64,000 bases of DNA from Salticus scenicus (taxonomy: Eukaryota > Arthropoda > Arachnida > Araneae > Salticidae). Within the stretch, counting starts at the first letter, position 1; every line of letters starts with the position of its first letter. This document shows positions 55,211 to 64,000 of this stretch, piece after piece. The notes under the pieces were generated by a model, which saw only the letters and a program-made list of their open reading frames with translations, was not told where the DNA came from and made no database searches. Made by a program: the position numbers and the translations under genes. The stretch spans positions 246,551,436 to 246,615,435 of the forward strand of contig OZ005648.1 of NCBI GenBank assembly GCA_963930645.1. Direction: 5' to 3'.

Positions 55211-55829
55211 TGTTGCGTACTTGGGGGTTCGTAAGTTGTCTGAGAATGAAAGGCGAAACTTGCAAAAGATCAGTAGTTTATTTACAGAAAATTCCAGAAG
55301 AATACAGGTCGGTTCAACTTCAGTTTCACCAGTAAACACAGCTTAAATAACAGCTTTCATCAGCAAATTCACAGTTCAAACTGTATCAAAGCATTAACAT
55401 AAAGCAAGACTCATTCAAAGAAGCTCAGAACTCCTTCAAAAGCCATGCAAGCGTTTGGCGAAACTCAACTGCGACTGACTGACTTGGTGCGTTCGGCCGC
55501 CTTTTATACCCCTTTATCGAACCCAGAAAAATTTAGAAATTTCACGTAACTCGTCAACCAATCACGTTACAGCGTCCATCTTTGGTATATCGATAGTAAG
55601 AATTTTTTCGCCAAAGGGAAAAGTCGCCAAATTTGGCGCCAAATCCATTACCTGCCTTATTGAGGCTTTTTAATGCGTTTCTGAGGGGAAATTAGGCTGT
55701 TTTAACTCTAAAACAAACTAGAAATGCAGAAAATTAACATTTTATCAGTTTACTAAGCCTCTTTGAAAGAATTTACAAAAACAAATAAACAAATAAAATA
55801 AAAATAGAATTATTTACAAATTTGCAACA
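55211..55829. repeat. Solo LTR in the satellite (619 bp)
   Basis: Runs TGTTGCGTACTTGGGGG to TTTGCAACA, begins and ends with complementary TGTTGC/GCAACA, and has flanks atat (55207-55210, 55830-55833). It contains CTTTTATACCCC (TATA-like). Probably Gypsy; no internal element remains. Confidence 0.72.
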
Positions 55830-56245
55830 ATATCTTAGATTAGTTCACTGAGCAACTTTCTCTGCCATTTTGATCCACTTAATTTTTCAACACGATGATT
55901 TTTCAGATTCTGAATTAATTCGAACTAAATTTGTACATAGATTTATCTCACAAATGCATTTGATATATTTGCTAACTTGGCCCCCCATCTTGTTTCCAAG
56001 CGCCAGCCTCTTGAAAATTTTAAATTCACATAAAAAGGTATTTATGAACCGATTTACTTAAAACTCCATATGTGCATAGACTACATCAATATTTCTAGCA
56101 ATTCCATTAACAATTTGTAGCCGACATTTTGAAACAAAATGACGGCTACTTGATATGGAAAAAGAAATCAACCCTTCCGAATATGCCGGAAGGACTTGTT
56201 TTAGATTGATTTCTTTAGAAATCGACCTATTGCAATCACTTCGTT

Positions 56246-56270
56246 TATCTATCTATCTATCTATCTATAA
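56246..56270. repeat. Microsatellite (ATCT)n
   Basis: About six TCTA/ATCT units within the satellite region. Confidence 0.8.
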
Positions 56271-58024
56271 TGAAAATTTTGTCATCTCGATAACTCCCGA
56301 CATATTACTCCAAATCGAATTAAATTTGGACAGCGAGCTTGCTTTATAAATATCTTGGATAACTTCGTTAACCAAGTTGCTCCGACCTTTTTGTTTTCAA
56401 GTGGGGGGCCACTTGAAAATTTCAAATCCACATTGTAAAAAAGTGTATTTATAAGACCGGATTTTCTTGAATTTTGATGTAAATATAGACCACAATGTTA
56501 ATATAGTCTCAATGAACTTTATTAATGAACTTTATCTGCCATTTTTAACAAAGTGGCGGAAATTTTAAGTTAAGCGGGGCCACTTGAAATCAGGCTACCA
56601 CTTGAAAACTTAAAATCACAATAACTTCCGAAATAATACTCAAAATTGAACCAAATTTGAACAGTGAACTTATTTTATAAATATCTTAAATGAGGTTGTT
56701 AACCAAGTTGCTTCGCTATTTTGTTTTCAAGTGGTGACCACTTGAAAATTTCAAATTTACATTGTAGCATATTCCAAATTTCTTTGAATTTTCATATATA
56801 CATAGACCATATAAGTGTCTCAATGAAGTTTATTAATGAACTTTATCCACCATATTTTACAAAGTGGCATATATCTTAAGTTAAGCAAGGCCACTTGAAT
56901 TCAGGCTACCACTTGAAAATATAAAATCACGATAATTTCCGAAATAATACTCCAAATCGAACCAAATTTGGACAGTGAACTTATAAATATTTTGGATGAG
57001 TTTGCCAATCCCGTTGCTCCGCCATTTTGTTTTCAAGTGGAGACAACTCGAAAATTTCAAATTCACATTGTAAAAAGCGTATTCCGAATTTGTTTGAATT
57101 TTGTGTATATAGACCATATAAGGATCTCAACCAAGTTTATTAATGAACTTTAACCGCCATTTTTTGAAAAGTACCGGATATCTCATACTAAGCGGGTCAC
57201 TTGAAATCCGGCTTCCACTTGAAAATTTTAAATCACGATAACTTCTGAAATAATATTCCAAATCAAACCAAATTTGGACAGTGATATTATCGTGTAATTA
57301 TCTTGAACGTGTTCACTGGGCAACTTGTCCCGACATCTTGTTTCTAAGTTGCAGCCTCTTGAAATCACACTGCCACTTATATGCCATCACGGTAACTTTT
57401 AAAATACTAAACTAATTCAAATAAAAGTTGGATAGTGAACTTCTGGTTCACATATCTAAGATAAGTTCACTTAGTGACTTGATACGCAATTTTATTTCCA
57501 AGTGGCGTCCACTTGAAAATTTGTCCTTATGGTAACTTTAGTAATACTGAATCAATTCACATCAGATTTGGATAGTGGATTTATAATTCAAATATCTCAG
57601 ATAAGTTCGCTGGCATCTCATTCCGCTTTTTTTTCCAAGTGGTGCCACCTGAAAATTTCTTATGACGATAATTTTTGAAATACTGATATAATTTAAACTA
57701 GAACTGGACAATGAACTTATCATACAAATATATTGGATGATTTCGCTGGGCAAGTTGTTTCGCCATTTTGTTTCCAAGTGGCAGCCACTTAGACTTTCAC
57801 TTGAAAATTTGACATAATAATAACTTTTGAAACACGGCACTGATTTGAACCACAGTGAACCTATGCTTCAAATATCTTGGATGTGTTTGCTGGGCAACTT
57901 GTTCCACTGTATTGTTTCCAAGTGGCGGCCACTTGAAAATTTGTTACCACGGTAACTTTTGAAATACTTAATCAATTCAAATCAAAGTTGAAAAATGGAT
58001 TTATCACTCAAATATCAAATATCT

Positions 58025-58320
58025 ATAGAAATTTCACGTAACTCGTGAATCAATCACGTTATTGCGTCTATCTTTGGTATATCGATAATAAGTATTTTCT
58101 CGCCAAAAGTCGACATGGGGTATAAATTCCCAAATTTGGTGCCAAATCCATTATCTGCCTTATTGGATATTTTTAAGGCGTTTTTAAGGAACAATTAGGC
58201 TATTTTAATGCTAAAACAAACTAGAAATGCAGAAAACTAACATTTTATCAACTTACTAAGCCTTTTTGAAAAAATTTCTATAAAAAAAGAAAAAAAAAAA
58301 AAAAATTCAAATTTACAACG
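58025..58320. repeat. Truncated second copy of the solo LTR
   Basis: 'agaaatttcacgtaactcgtgaatcaatcacgtta' through 'acaacgatatcttag' matches 55535-55840. The left half is missing. The flanking satellite units match those around 55211-55829, so it arose by duplication and not by a new insertion. Confidence 0.72.
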
Positions 58321-58716
58321 ATATCTTAGATGAGCAACTTCCTCTCTGCCATTTTGATCCAAGTGGCAGCCATTTAATTTTTCAACACGATGACTTTTGA
58401 GATTTTTAATTTATTCGAACTATATGTGCACAGTAGACTTATCTCACAAATGCATTTGATATATTTGTCAACTTAACCCACCATTTTGTTTCCAAGCGCC
58501 GGCCATTTGAAAATTTTAAATTCACACAAAAAGGTGTTTATGAACCGATTTGCTTAAAACTCCATATGTGCATAGCCTACATCAATATTTCTACCAAGTC
58601 CATTAATAATTTGTAGCCGCCATTTTGAAACAAAATGACGGCTACTTGATAAGAAAAAAGAAATCAACCTACCCTTCCGAATGAGCCGGAAGGACTTGTT
58701 TAGAAAATCGAATGTA

Positions 58717-58717
58717 T

Positions 58718-58760
<43 letters not shown>
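58717..58760. repeat. Microsatellite (TA)n
   Basis: More than 18 TA units just before the mariner MITE; likely its TA-rich target. Confidence 0.85.
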
Positions 58761-58762
<2 letters not shown>

Positions 58763-58763
<1 letters not shown>

Positions 58764-59316
58764 TGGGTTGTTCGGAAAATAATTGCGTTTTTTTCTTTAA
58801 AAAAGAAAGACGATTTTCTCATAGTGTATATATATTTTATAGAATTATATATTCTCCACTTTGATCGGTCTCTTAGCGATCTCACGAGTTGTTACTTGGC
58901 AGTTTTTATAAATCAAAACTTTATTTTGTCTGAACCAGCATCAACTGACTTTTTAGAGCGTAATGCATCTTCAACATCAAAATTGCCTGAGCAACATTTT
59001 GTAAACCAGTTTTGACACTGGCGGTTCTGTTAATAAATTGATTCCATACACACCGGATACTTTTTTCCTTGCTTGGACAGTATTTTCGCCCTTTTGATAG
59101 TAAAAAACAATGTATACCGAAAATGCTGTTTCCAACTTTCTTTATTTGCTAGGGCACCAAGCAAAATCTATTGTACAGAATTAAATAAAGTTTTTTACAA
59201 GCAAGCCTGCTGTTATAATGTATAATGATAATGCAGCTTAATTGTGAAGATGATGCGAAAAAAATACAATGAAGTCTTCTGATGGGAAAAACGAAATTAC
59301 TTTCCGAACAACCCAA
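58763..59316 (+). mobile_element. mariner-type MITE (554 bp)
   Basis: Ends TTGGGTTGTTCGGAAAATAATTGCG and GAAATTACTTTCCGAACAACCCAA, flanked by TA. A short piece at about 59215-59235 reads like the D-N-A box of mariner transposases (YNDNA), so it is a deletion derivative of a full element. The ORF at its left end has no transposase motif. Confidence 0.85.
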
Positions 59317-59449
59317 TATAAATTAGCAAAACTGCCAGAATTTCAGCTAATCACGATGGTACTCTTACTTGTTATAAAAATCTGCAGTGACTCCACTCCA
59401 GATTTTCCGAAAATTAAGTAATTAACGGTTGTATAAGTAAACTAAAGTA

Positions 59450-61010
59450 TGTCGCTAAATAAACAAAAGTTAAATATACAAAAGTCGTTAAATAAATAAA
59501 AGTGAACGTTATAATAGGGTGTTTAATTTTCTCCATTGTATAATTTTACGTTGTTGCGCTTCAAATAATTTGAGCATATATATCATGATGATAAAGAATT
59601 TTTCGTTGGGTTTCTGTAAAAATCTATACGGACTACATTCACCAAAATCTATACAATTCGTGCGACAGTGACCTATAACATGTGTATAAATTTCCAGCTC
59701 AATCGAATAATGCGTTTAGACTTCATTGCATTTTAAAATTTTTGAAAATCCTCTAACGGTTTTTTTTAATCACTGTAAAAAAAAAAAACTATTAGTGCTA
59801 GATTCACCAAAATCTATATAGTTCGTACGAATGTGACCTATAAAATGTGTAAAAATTTTCAACTCATTGAATAAGATGTTTGGACGCTATCGCTCTTTAA
59901 AAAATTTGGGCCCATAGACCATAATGATAAACAATTTTTCTTTGCGTCCTTATGAAAAAGATTCACCAAACTGTATACAGTTCGTGCGACGGGTATTTAT
60001 AGCATGAGTATAAATTTTCAGCTCAGACGAATAAGGCGTTTAGACGCTATCACACTTTAAAAAATTTGCGCCCGCAGGCCATAATGATAAAGAACTTTTC
60101 TTTGTGTCCCGGTAAAAAAACTGTAAGTCTTAAATTCACTAAAATCAATAGGGTTCGTGCTATGGTGATCTATAATATACTTACTAACTTTCAGCTTATA
60201 CAGACAAAGCGTTTAGGCGGTATCGTGTTCACTTACACATATACATATACACACGTACACACATTTTCGTAAAAATAGTAAAAATCTGGAGGGACTCCAC
60301 TCGACTTTCCGAACTGCATAAATAAACTAAAGTAAGAGAAATCGTTAAATAAACAAAAATGAAAATTATAATAGGATGTTTGAATATTTTTTTACATATA
60401 GTATATTGTTTAATTTAACACTATTGTACTTCAAATAATTTGAACCCATAGATCATACTGGTAAAGAATTTTTTGTTGTGACCCGTTAAAATTCTGTAAG
60501 AGCTAGATTAACCAAAATCTACACAGTTCGTGCGACGGTGTCCTATAAAATGTGTATAAATTTTCAGGTCAATCGAAATAAAGCGTTTAGACGTAATCAC
60601 ACTTTAAAAATTTAGGTCCATAGGTCATAATGATAAAGAAATGTTCTTTGTGTCCTTGTAAAAAACTCTTAAGTGTAAAAAACTCTTACCTGTAAAAACT
60701 CTTCACCAATATTTATACAGTGCGTGTGACTGTAATTTATAACATGAGTATAAATTTTCAGCTCAATCTAATTCTATTTAGATTCTATCGCACTTTAAAA
60801 TATTTGGGCCCCTTGGCCATAATGATAAAGAATTTTTCTTTAAGTGCTAGATTAATCAAAATCAGTAAGATTCGTGCTATGGCGACCTATAACATACGTA
60901 TGAAATTTCAGTTCATTTGAACAAAGTGTTTAGACGCTATCGTGTTCACTAACGCATACACACGCGCGCATACATACATCATCATAAAAATAGTGAAAAT
61001 GAACTCAGCG
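59450..61010 (+). repeat. Two units of a dispersed repeat with an internal 160-190 bp array
   Basis: The block 'accaaaatctatacagttcgtgcgacagtgacctataacatgtgtataaattttcagctcaatcgaataa.gcgtttagacgctatcgcac' recurs about seven times (59649, 59808, 59966, 60137, 60510, 60704, 60856). Two larger units each start with 'gttaaataaacaaaa...ataatagg' and end with 'tatcgtgttcac' plus an AC-rich tail and 'ataaaaatagt.aaaat'. The BEL element at 2198 sits in a third unit. Confidence 0.72.
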
Positions 61011-61704
61011 ACCTCAAAGCATATAGAAACATTAAAATCTCAAAGTTGGATTTTTGACAGGATTACAATACTTTCCTTACATAGGTATGGTCAGAAAGTA
61101 AAAACATATTATTAAAAGCAATTAATGAATGTAATTACTTTTCTTTTTCTTGTTCATCTGTTTGTTGTTTGGAAATAACTACTGGCTGTCTTGTTGAAAA
61201 CACCGATTGAATTTGCTGAATATGACCATTATAGTGACGATTATCGTTGCGTTATGAAAACAACAGTGGACGCTTTGAGTAGAAAGAAAAGTTGCGATTA
61301 GTGGAAATAAAAGTTATAAATTACAGCTAGTATTTTTTGGCAAACCAAAAACCGTTCTTAGTATTTACTACAGAATTACGAAATTTTGTATTTTGCTGTA
61401 GTTTTCTTAAAGGAAAAGCAACCTAGTAACATTTTAATCTTTTAGTTATTAACAAGGCTTCAAGGCTGGGGTATGCTCGAAAACTACCGTGGGCTATCAC
61501 GGTGCATTGAACCCTAAATTAAATAAAACGCTTAGTTTAATGTCCTTTCGTTCTAATGTTTCCTTGAAAATGTGTATAAGGGCGCCCCTGAAGAAATGTT
61601 TGACCCAGATAGGCGAAATCGGGCTCTGGTAATTAGAATTAAAATTAAAATAACACACACATATATCGACTTTTATAATGCTTACTAGTACTCTTATAAA
61701 ATAG
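61011..61704 (+). other. Intron sequence before the 61.7 kb exon
   Basis: Unique AT-rich sequence with no repeat or ORF that I recognise. It ends in the acceptor 'ctcttataaaatag'. Confidence 0.4.
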
Positions 61705-61938
61705 GTTGTAAATCTAGAAGTTACAAAAGCATCCGATGAAAATTTTCAAAACTTACTGAATGAAACTGATTTTCGAGGACGTCAGGAAAAAATCTTTATT
61801 TTAAAAGACAAACTGAACGAACTTCAGAATCGAATTAAGGAATTGGAAGATGAGAATACTGAAAGACCAGTTGAAGATTTAGCGAAGACATCGAAAGTTG
61901 AAAAAACACAAGAGTACAAGATGTTTGAAAATAAAAAG
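61705..61938 (+). CDS. Host gene exon, coiled coil (78 codons)
   Basis: Acceptor ataaaatag|GTT and donor AAG|GTATCT give 78 stop-free codons, phase 0 at both ends. The peptide has SDENFQNLLNETDFRGRQEK, then IFILKDKLNELQNRIKELED, a clear heptad coiled coil, and a Lys/Glu-rich end. It fits between the exons at 51306 and 63693 in phase. No catalytic motif; likely a structural or scaffold protein. Confidence 0.7.
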
Positions 61939-62531
61939 GTATCTTTATTTAAATATATATATTATAAGAACAAATTTTATGTTATTTTGTTTACATAAAA
62001 ATCAGATATATAAAATAATCTAGTGTATTTATATCTGGCACTTCAGTTGCTGTTTTCCTGCACTGTGCTATATTTGTACATCTATTAACTTACAGGTATT
62101 GGACAAAATAATGGAAACACTTTCGTTTTTTTACGTTTAGTCGAATAACTCGAAAATAACTTAATATGTTGTTCTTGAATTTTTGGAATAAGAAAAACAT
62201 ATCTTTCCTCATATTTTCCAGCACGTAGTATTGTGAGTATTTTAATAATATAAGGAGATGCATTACTCAAAAACGGTTAGTCATAGAAATAGAACATTGA
62301 AATTTCGTATATAGGATCGTTATAAAATCTAATCGTGCATCTACAAGACCTCCTTGTTTTAGAGATATCCACAATAAATCAGACATTTTTATCATTATAC
62401 ATTCAATTTTAGGCTCATAACTCAAACTAATTACGAGTAAAAGGGAATTTTTGTCAATAAAATTGTGTAACAGCTTAGGTGTTTACCTCTTTTTCAGTTT
62501 TTATAATGACATTTTGCTTCAATATTAAAAA
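61939..62531 (+). other. Intron sequence
   Basis: AT-rich. Contains 'tattggacaaaataatggaaacac' (62097), which looks like one end of a Tc1-type element; I found no partner end. Confidence 0.35.
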
Positions 62532-62589
62532 AAGGAATTTTATACTTTAGCAAAATATAATAAAAGTATGCTAAAGTATAAAATTCCTT
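62532..62589. other. Perfect AT-rich hairpin (20 bp stem)
   Basis: AAGGAATTTTATACTTTAGC pairs with GCTAAAGTATAAAATTCCTT across an 18-base loop. It could be a tiny MITE, or fold as RNA within the intron. Confidence 0.7.
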
Positions 62590-62643
62590 CGCAAACAAAA
62601 TAATTTGACTTCAGCGATAGTAACTTTTGTTTTTAATATGTAG

Positions 62644-62828
62644 AGAAAATGTCTTATATTAAAATGAACTCGAAGAGAAATATTGTAAGTGTCAGTTTAT
62701 TTAACTTATTTCGGGTCACATGGTTTAATATATTTAAAAACATGACTAATTTAATGGAATTAAAGTTAATTGGGAACAAAATACGGAAAGAAGACTTACC
62801 TTTGCTTCGAAAATTCCCAAATATTACA
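62644..62828 (+). pseudogene. Leucine-rich-repeat-like segment
   Basis: Flanked by a possible acceptor (tatgtag) and a donor (ACA|GTAAGA). The open frame includes NMTNLMELKLIGNKIRKEDL followed by PLLRKFPNI, the LxxLxLxxNxI pattern of a leucine-rich repeat. Its left border is not in phase 0, unlike the coiled-coil exons around it, so it does not fit that gene. It may be a stray exon of another gene or a chance frame. Confidence 0.3.
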
Positions 62829-62989
62829 GTAAGACCCAATTTATAGTTAAAAGTTGCCAAAGTGATTTAATTAATTCCAGCAATCAGACAAACGCTACTC
62901 ATCAATGTCCTGCATACAACTGAAGCTCGTGAAGCTTTGACGTGCTACTCTATAGCTCCACTGGCTGGAAATAAATGCTGTATCCCGTT

Positions 62990-63050
62990 CTACTCCGGTT
63001 ACCCATTCCGCCCCGGTGGGACACCGGGACGGAATGGGTAACCGGGGTAG
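62990..63050. other. GC-rich hairpin (29 bp stem)
   Basis: CTACTCCGGTTACCCATTCC pairs with GGAATGGGTAACCGGGGTAG (one mismatch), and an inner CCCGGTG/CACCGGG closes a 3-5 base loop. It is sharply GC-rich against an AT-rich intron. Confidence 0.8.
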
Positions 63051-63055
63051 AGGCG

Positions 63056-63692
63056 GTGGGCCCTAAATTTGAGATATGTGTATTCTTTTGTAGGAGACAT
63101 TTCTGAAGTTTAGTTTTACCTGGGTTAATATTTTGAAAAGGGTTTTAAAAATAAGTTTTGATAATTTTTGATACAATGCACTCAACCTATAACACTAAAA
63201 ACGTTCTGAAGAACTACATAAAAGCATGCTATTCGCCATTTAATCGAAGTTTTTATTCAAAATGCACAGAATTCTTCATATGTTCTCAAATAAGTCTTTT
63301 TACAACTGCTTGGTATTCGCTCCTTGATTATCTTAGCTAAAGTGCTATTCGGTACAGCAGTACTTTTGTTGTTGGAGTATAGTTTTTCTGGCTTGCTTTC
63401 GGGAGTGTTGTTGGACTGGAACCTGCCTGTTTCTCTAAGAACCTGTTACACCACACACAAAATGCCAATGTTTTCGTAATAATATGTATATTTCAACGGG
63501 TGTATAAGAATATCATGTGGCGTCACAACAGGTATATATTCTTTTATTTTAACTGAAACTGGTAATGGTTTTAACATGTAGTATATTTTTTAATTTCATG
63601 TATGAATTATAATATACTTCTCCTTACTCTTAATAAAGCATTGAATTTAACAGGAGCATTTTATTTGTTATTTAATGTATAATCTTACGTAG
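63056..63692 (+). other. Intron sequence before the last exon
   Basis: Unique sequence; short ORFs without known motifs. Ends in the acceptor 'aatcttacgtag'. Confidence 0.4.
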
Positions 63693-63869
63693 ATGATAGA
63701 TAAAGAGTTGCAGTATCTACTCGAAAACTCGTGCCAACTGAAACGGAAATTAGAAGTGTGGAAGAAACGCAGTGCAGAATTGAACAAAGAAGTGGAATTA
63801 CTTCGTCTTGAGCTGGATCGGTTGCTTGAGAAAAGCAAAGAAGATAAAAGTGTCCATGAATCTTATCAT
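63693..63869 (+). CDS. Host gene exon, coiled coil (59 codons)
   Basis: Acceptor cttacgtag|ATG and donor CAT|GTAAGT frame 59 codons, phase 0 at both ends. The peptide contains DKELQYLLENSCQLKRKLEV and ELNKEVELLRLELDRLLEKS, a strong heptad coiled coil. The gene continues beyond the window edge. The ATG at the exon start is simply the first codon after the splice; translation could begin here in a short isoform. Confidence 0.7.
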
Positions 63870-63903
63870 GTAAGTAGATAGAAAAAGTAATTTTTCTCTT
63901 TTA

Positions 63904-63945
63904 TCTAGATACGAGCAGACTTTGCCTGATTCGCTGGTCACTGTC
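63904..63945 (-). mobile_element. Helitron 3' end remnant, minus strand
   Basis: The reverse complement reads GTGACCAGCGAATCAGGCAAAGTCTGCTCGTATCTAG, close to the Helitron 3' end at 32301-32331. It lies just after the splice donor of the last exon. No 5' part within the window. Confidence 0.5.
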
Positions 63946-64000
63946 TTTCAGTGAATTCTCAAAATTCCATATTATTATTAATCTCAATAAATAAATAAAT

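Larger units (their letters stand above)
54285..58690. repeat. Divergent satellite with a palindromic core, internally duplicated
   Basis: Some 25 units of roughly 130-160 bp share the order 'cgataacttttgaaatactc', 'tcgaaccaaatttggacagtgaacttat', 'aaatatcttggatgagtt', 'gccattttgtttccaagtggcggccacttgaaaat'. The core CAAGTGGC-G-GCCACTTG is a perfect palindrome. The stretch from about 54425 to 56200 reappears at about 57360-58690. ORFs here are frames of the repeat. Confidence 0.8.
51426..61704 (+). other. Long intron filled with TEs and satellite
   Basis: Inferred intron between the phase-0 exons at 51306 and 61705. It holds an inverted-repeat element, a piggyBac derivative, a Helitron end, the 54-58 kb satellite, a mariner MITE and a second array, each listed separately. 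I could not find another exon in it but short ones could be missed. Confidence 0.45.

Noticed and set aside
62097..62120. Complete Tc1 element starting TTGGACAAAATAATGGAAACAC
   Set aside because: Only one end was found; no inverted partner within the remaining window.

Overview
This is eukaryotic nuclear DNA: AT-rich and intron-containing, with almost every base belonging to a transposable element, a fragment of one, or a satellite-like array. The mix (BEL/Pao, Gypsy and Copia LTR elements, a Jockey-like LINE, piggyBac, Tc1/mariner, hAT-like MITEs, non-autonomous Helitrons) suggests an arthropod, possibly a spider or other arachnid. That assignment is inference; no diagnostic host gene is complete enough to prove it.

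Left part (1-34.9 kb): a nest of insertions that can be unpacked from target-site duplications (TSDs). A BEL/Pao element on the minus strand (2198-34471, LTRs of 384 bp, TSD agtat) is split by two head-to-tail copies of a 1.9 kb Helitron (6094-30408 and 30409-32331). The first Helitron copy carries a 709 bp hAT-like MITE and a giant inverted-repeat element (8667-30356). That element has arms of about 8.4 kb, a 229 bp spacer, a 134 bp GC-rich hairpin at each end, a 6 bp TSD (tatagt) and termini starting AGTAGTGTAAAAAGG. Its left arm was later hit by an apparently intact Copia element (12346-17065; LTRs identical by eye; 1296-codon polyprotein). The second Helitron copy gives the empty target site of the palindrome.

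The palindrome is the most unusual object in the window. It holds no recognisable gene, but each arm carries iteron-like repeats next to the terminal hairpin, a block of CRE/E-box/CCAAT sites followed by a short start exon with a strong splice donor, and two tandem units of about 1.09 kb. Repeats with TGA(C/G)TCA sites lie at the centre.

Right part (34.9-64 kb): four candidate exons on the plus strand (38417-38473, 51306-51425, 61705-61938, 63693-63869) all begin and end in codon phase 0, and the last three read as coiled coil. They look like one host gene continuing past the window. Its introns hold two decayed Gypsy elements in opposite orientation, nested Tc1/mariner elements (one a palindrome of its own transposase gene), two TTAA-flanked piggyBac derivatives that keep only the start of the transposase gene, and a divergent satellite that was duplicated with a solo LTR inside it. 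Just upstream of the first exon lies a TTAA-type inverted-repeat element containing a LINE and a second copy of itself.
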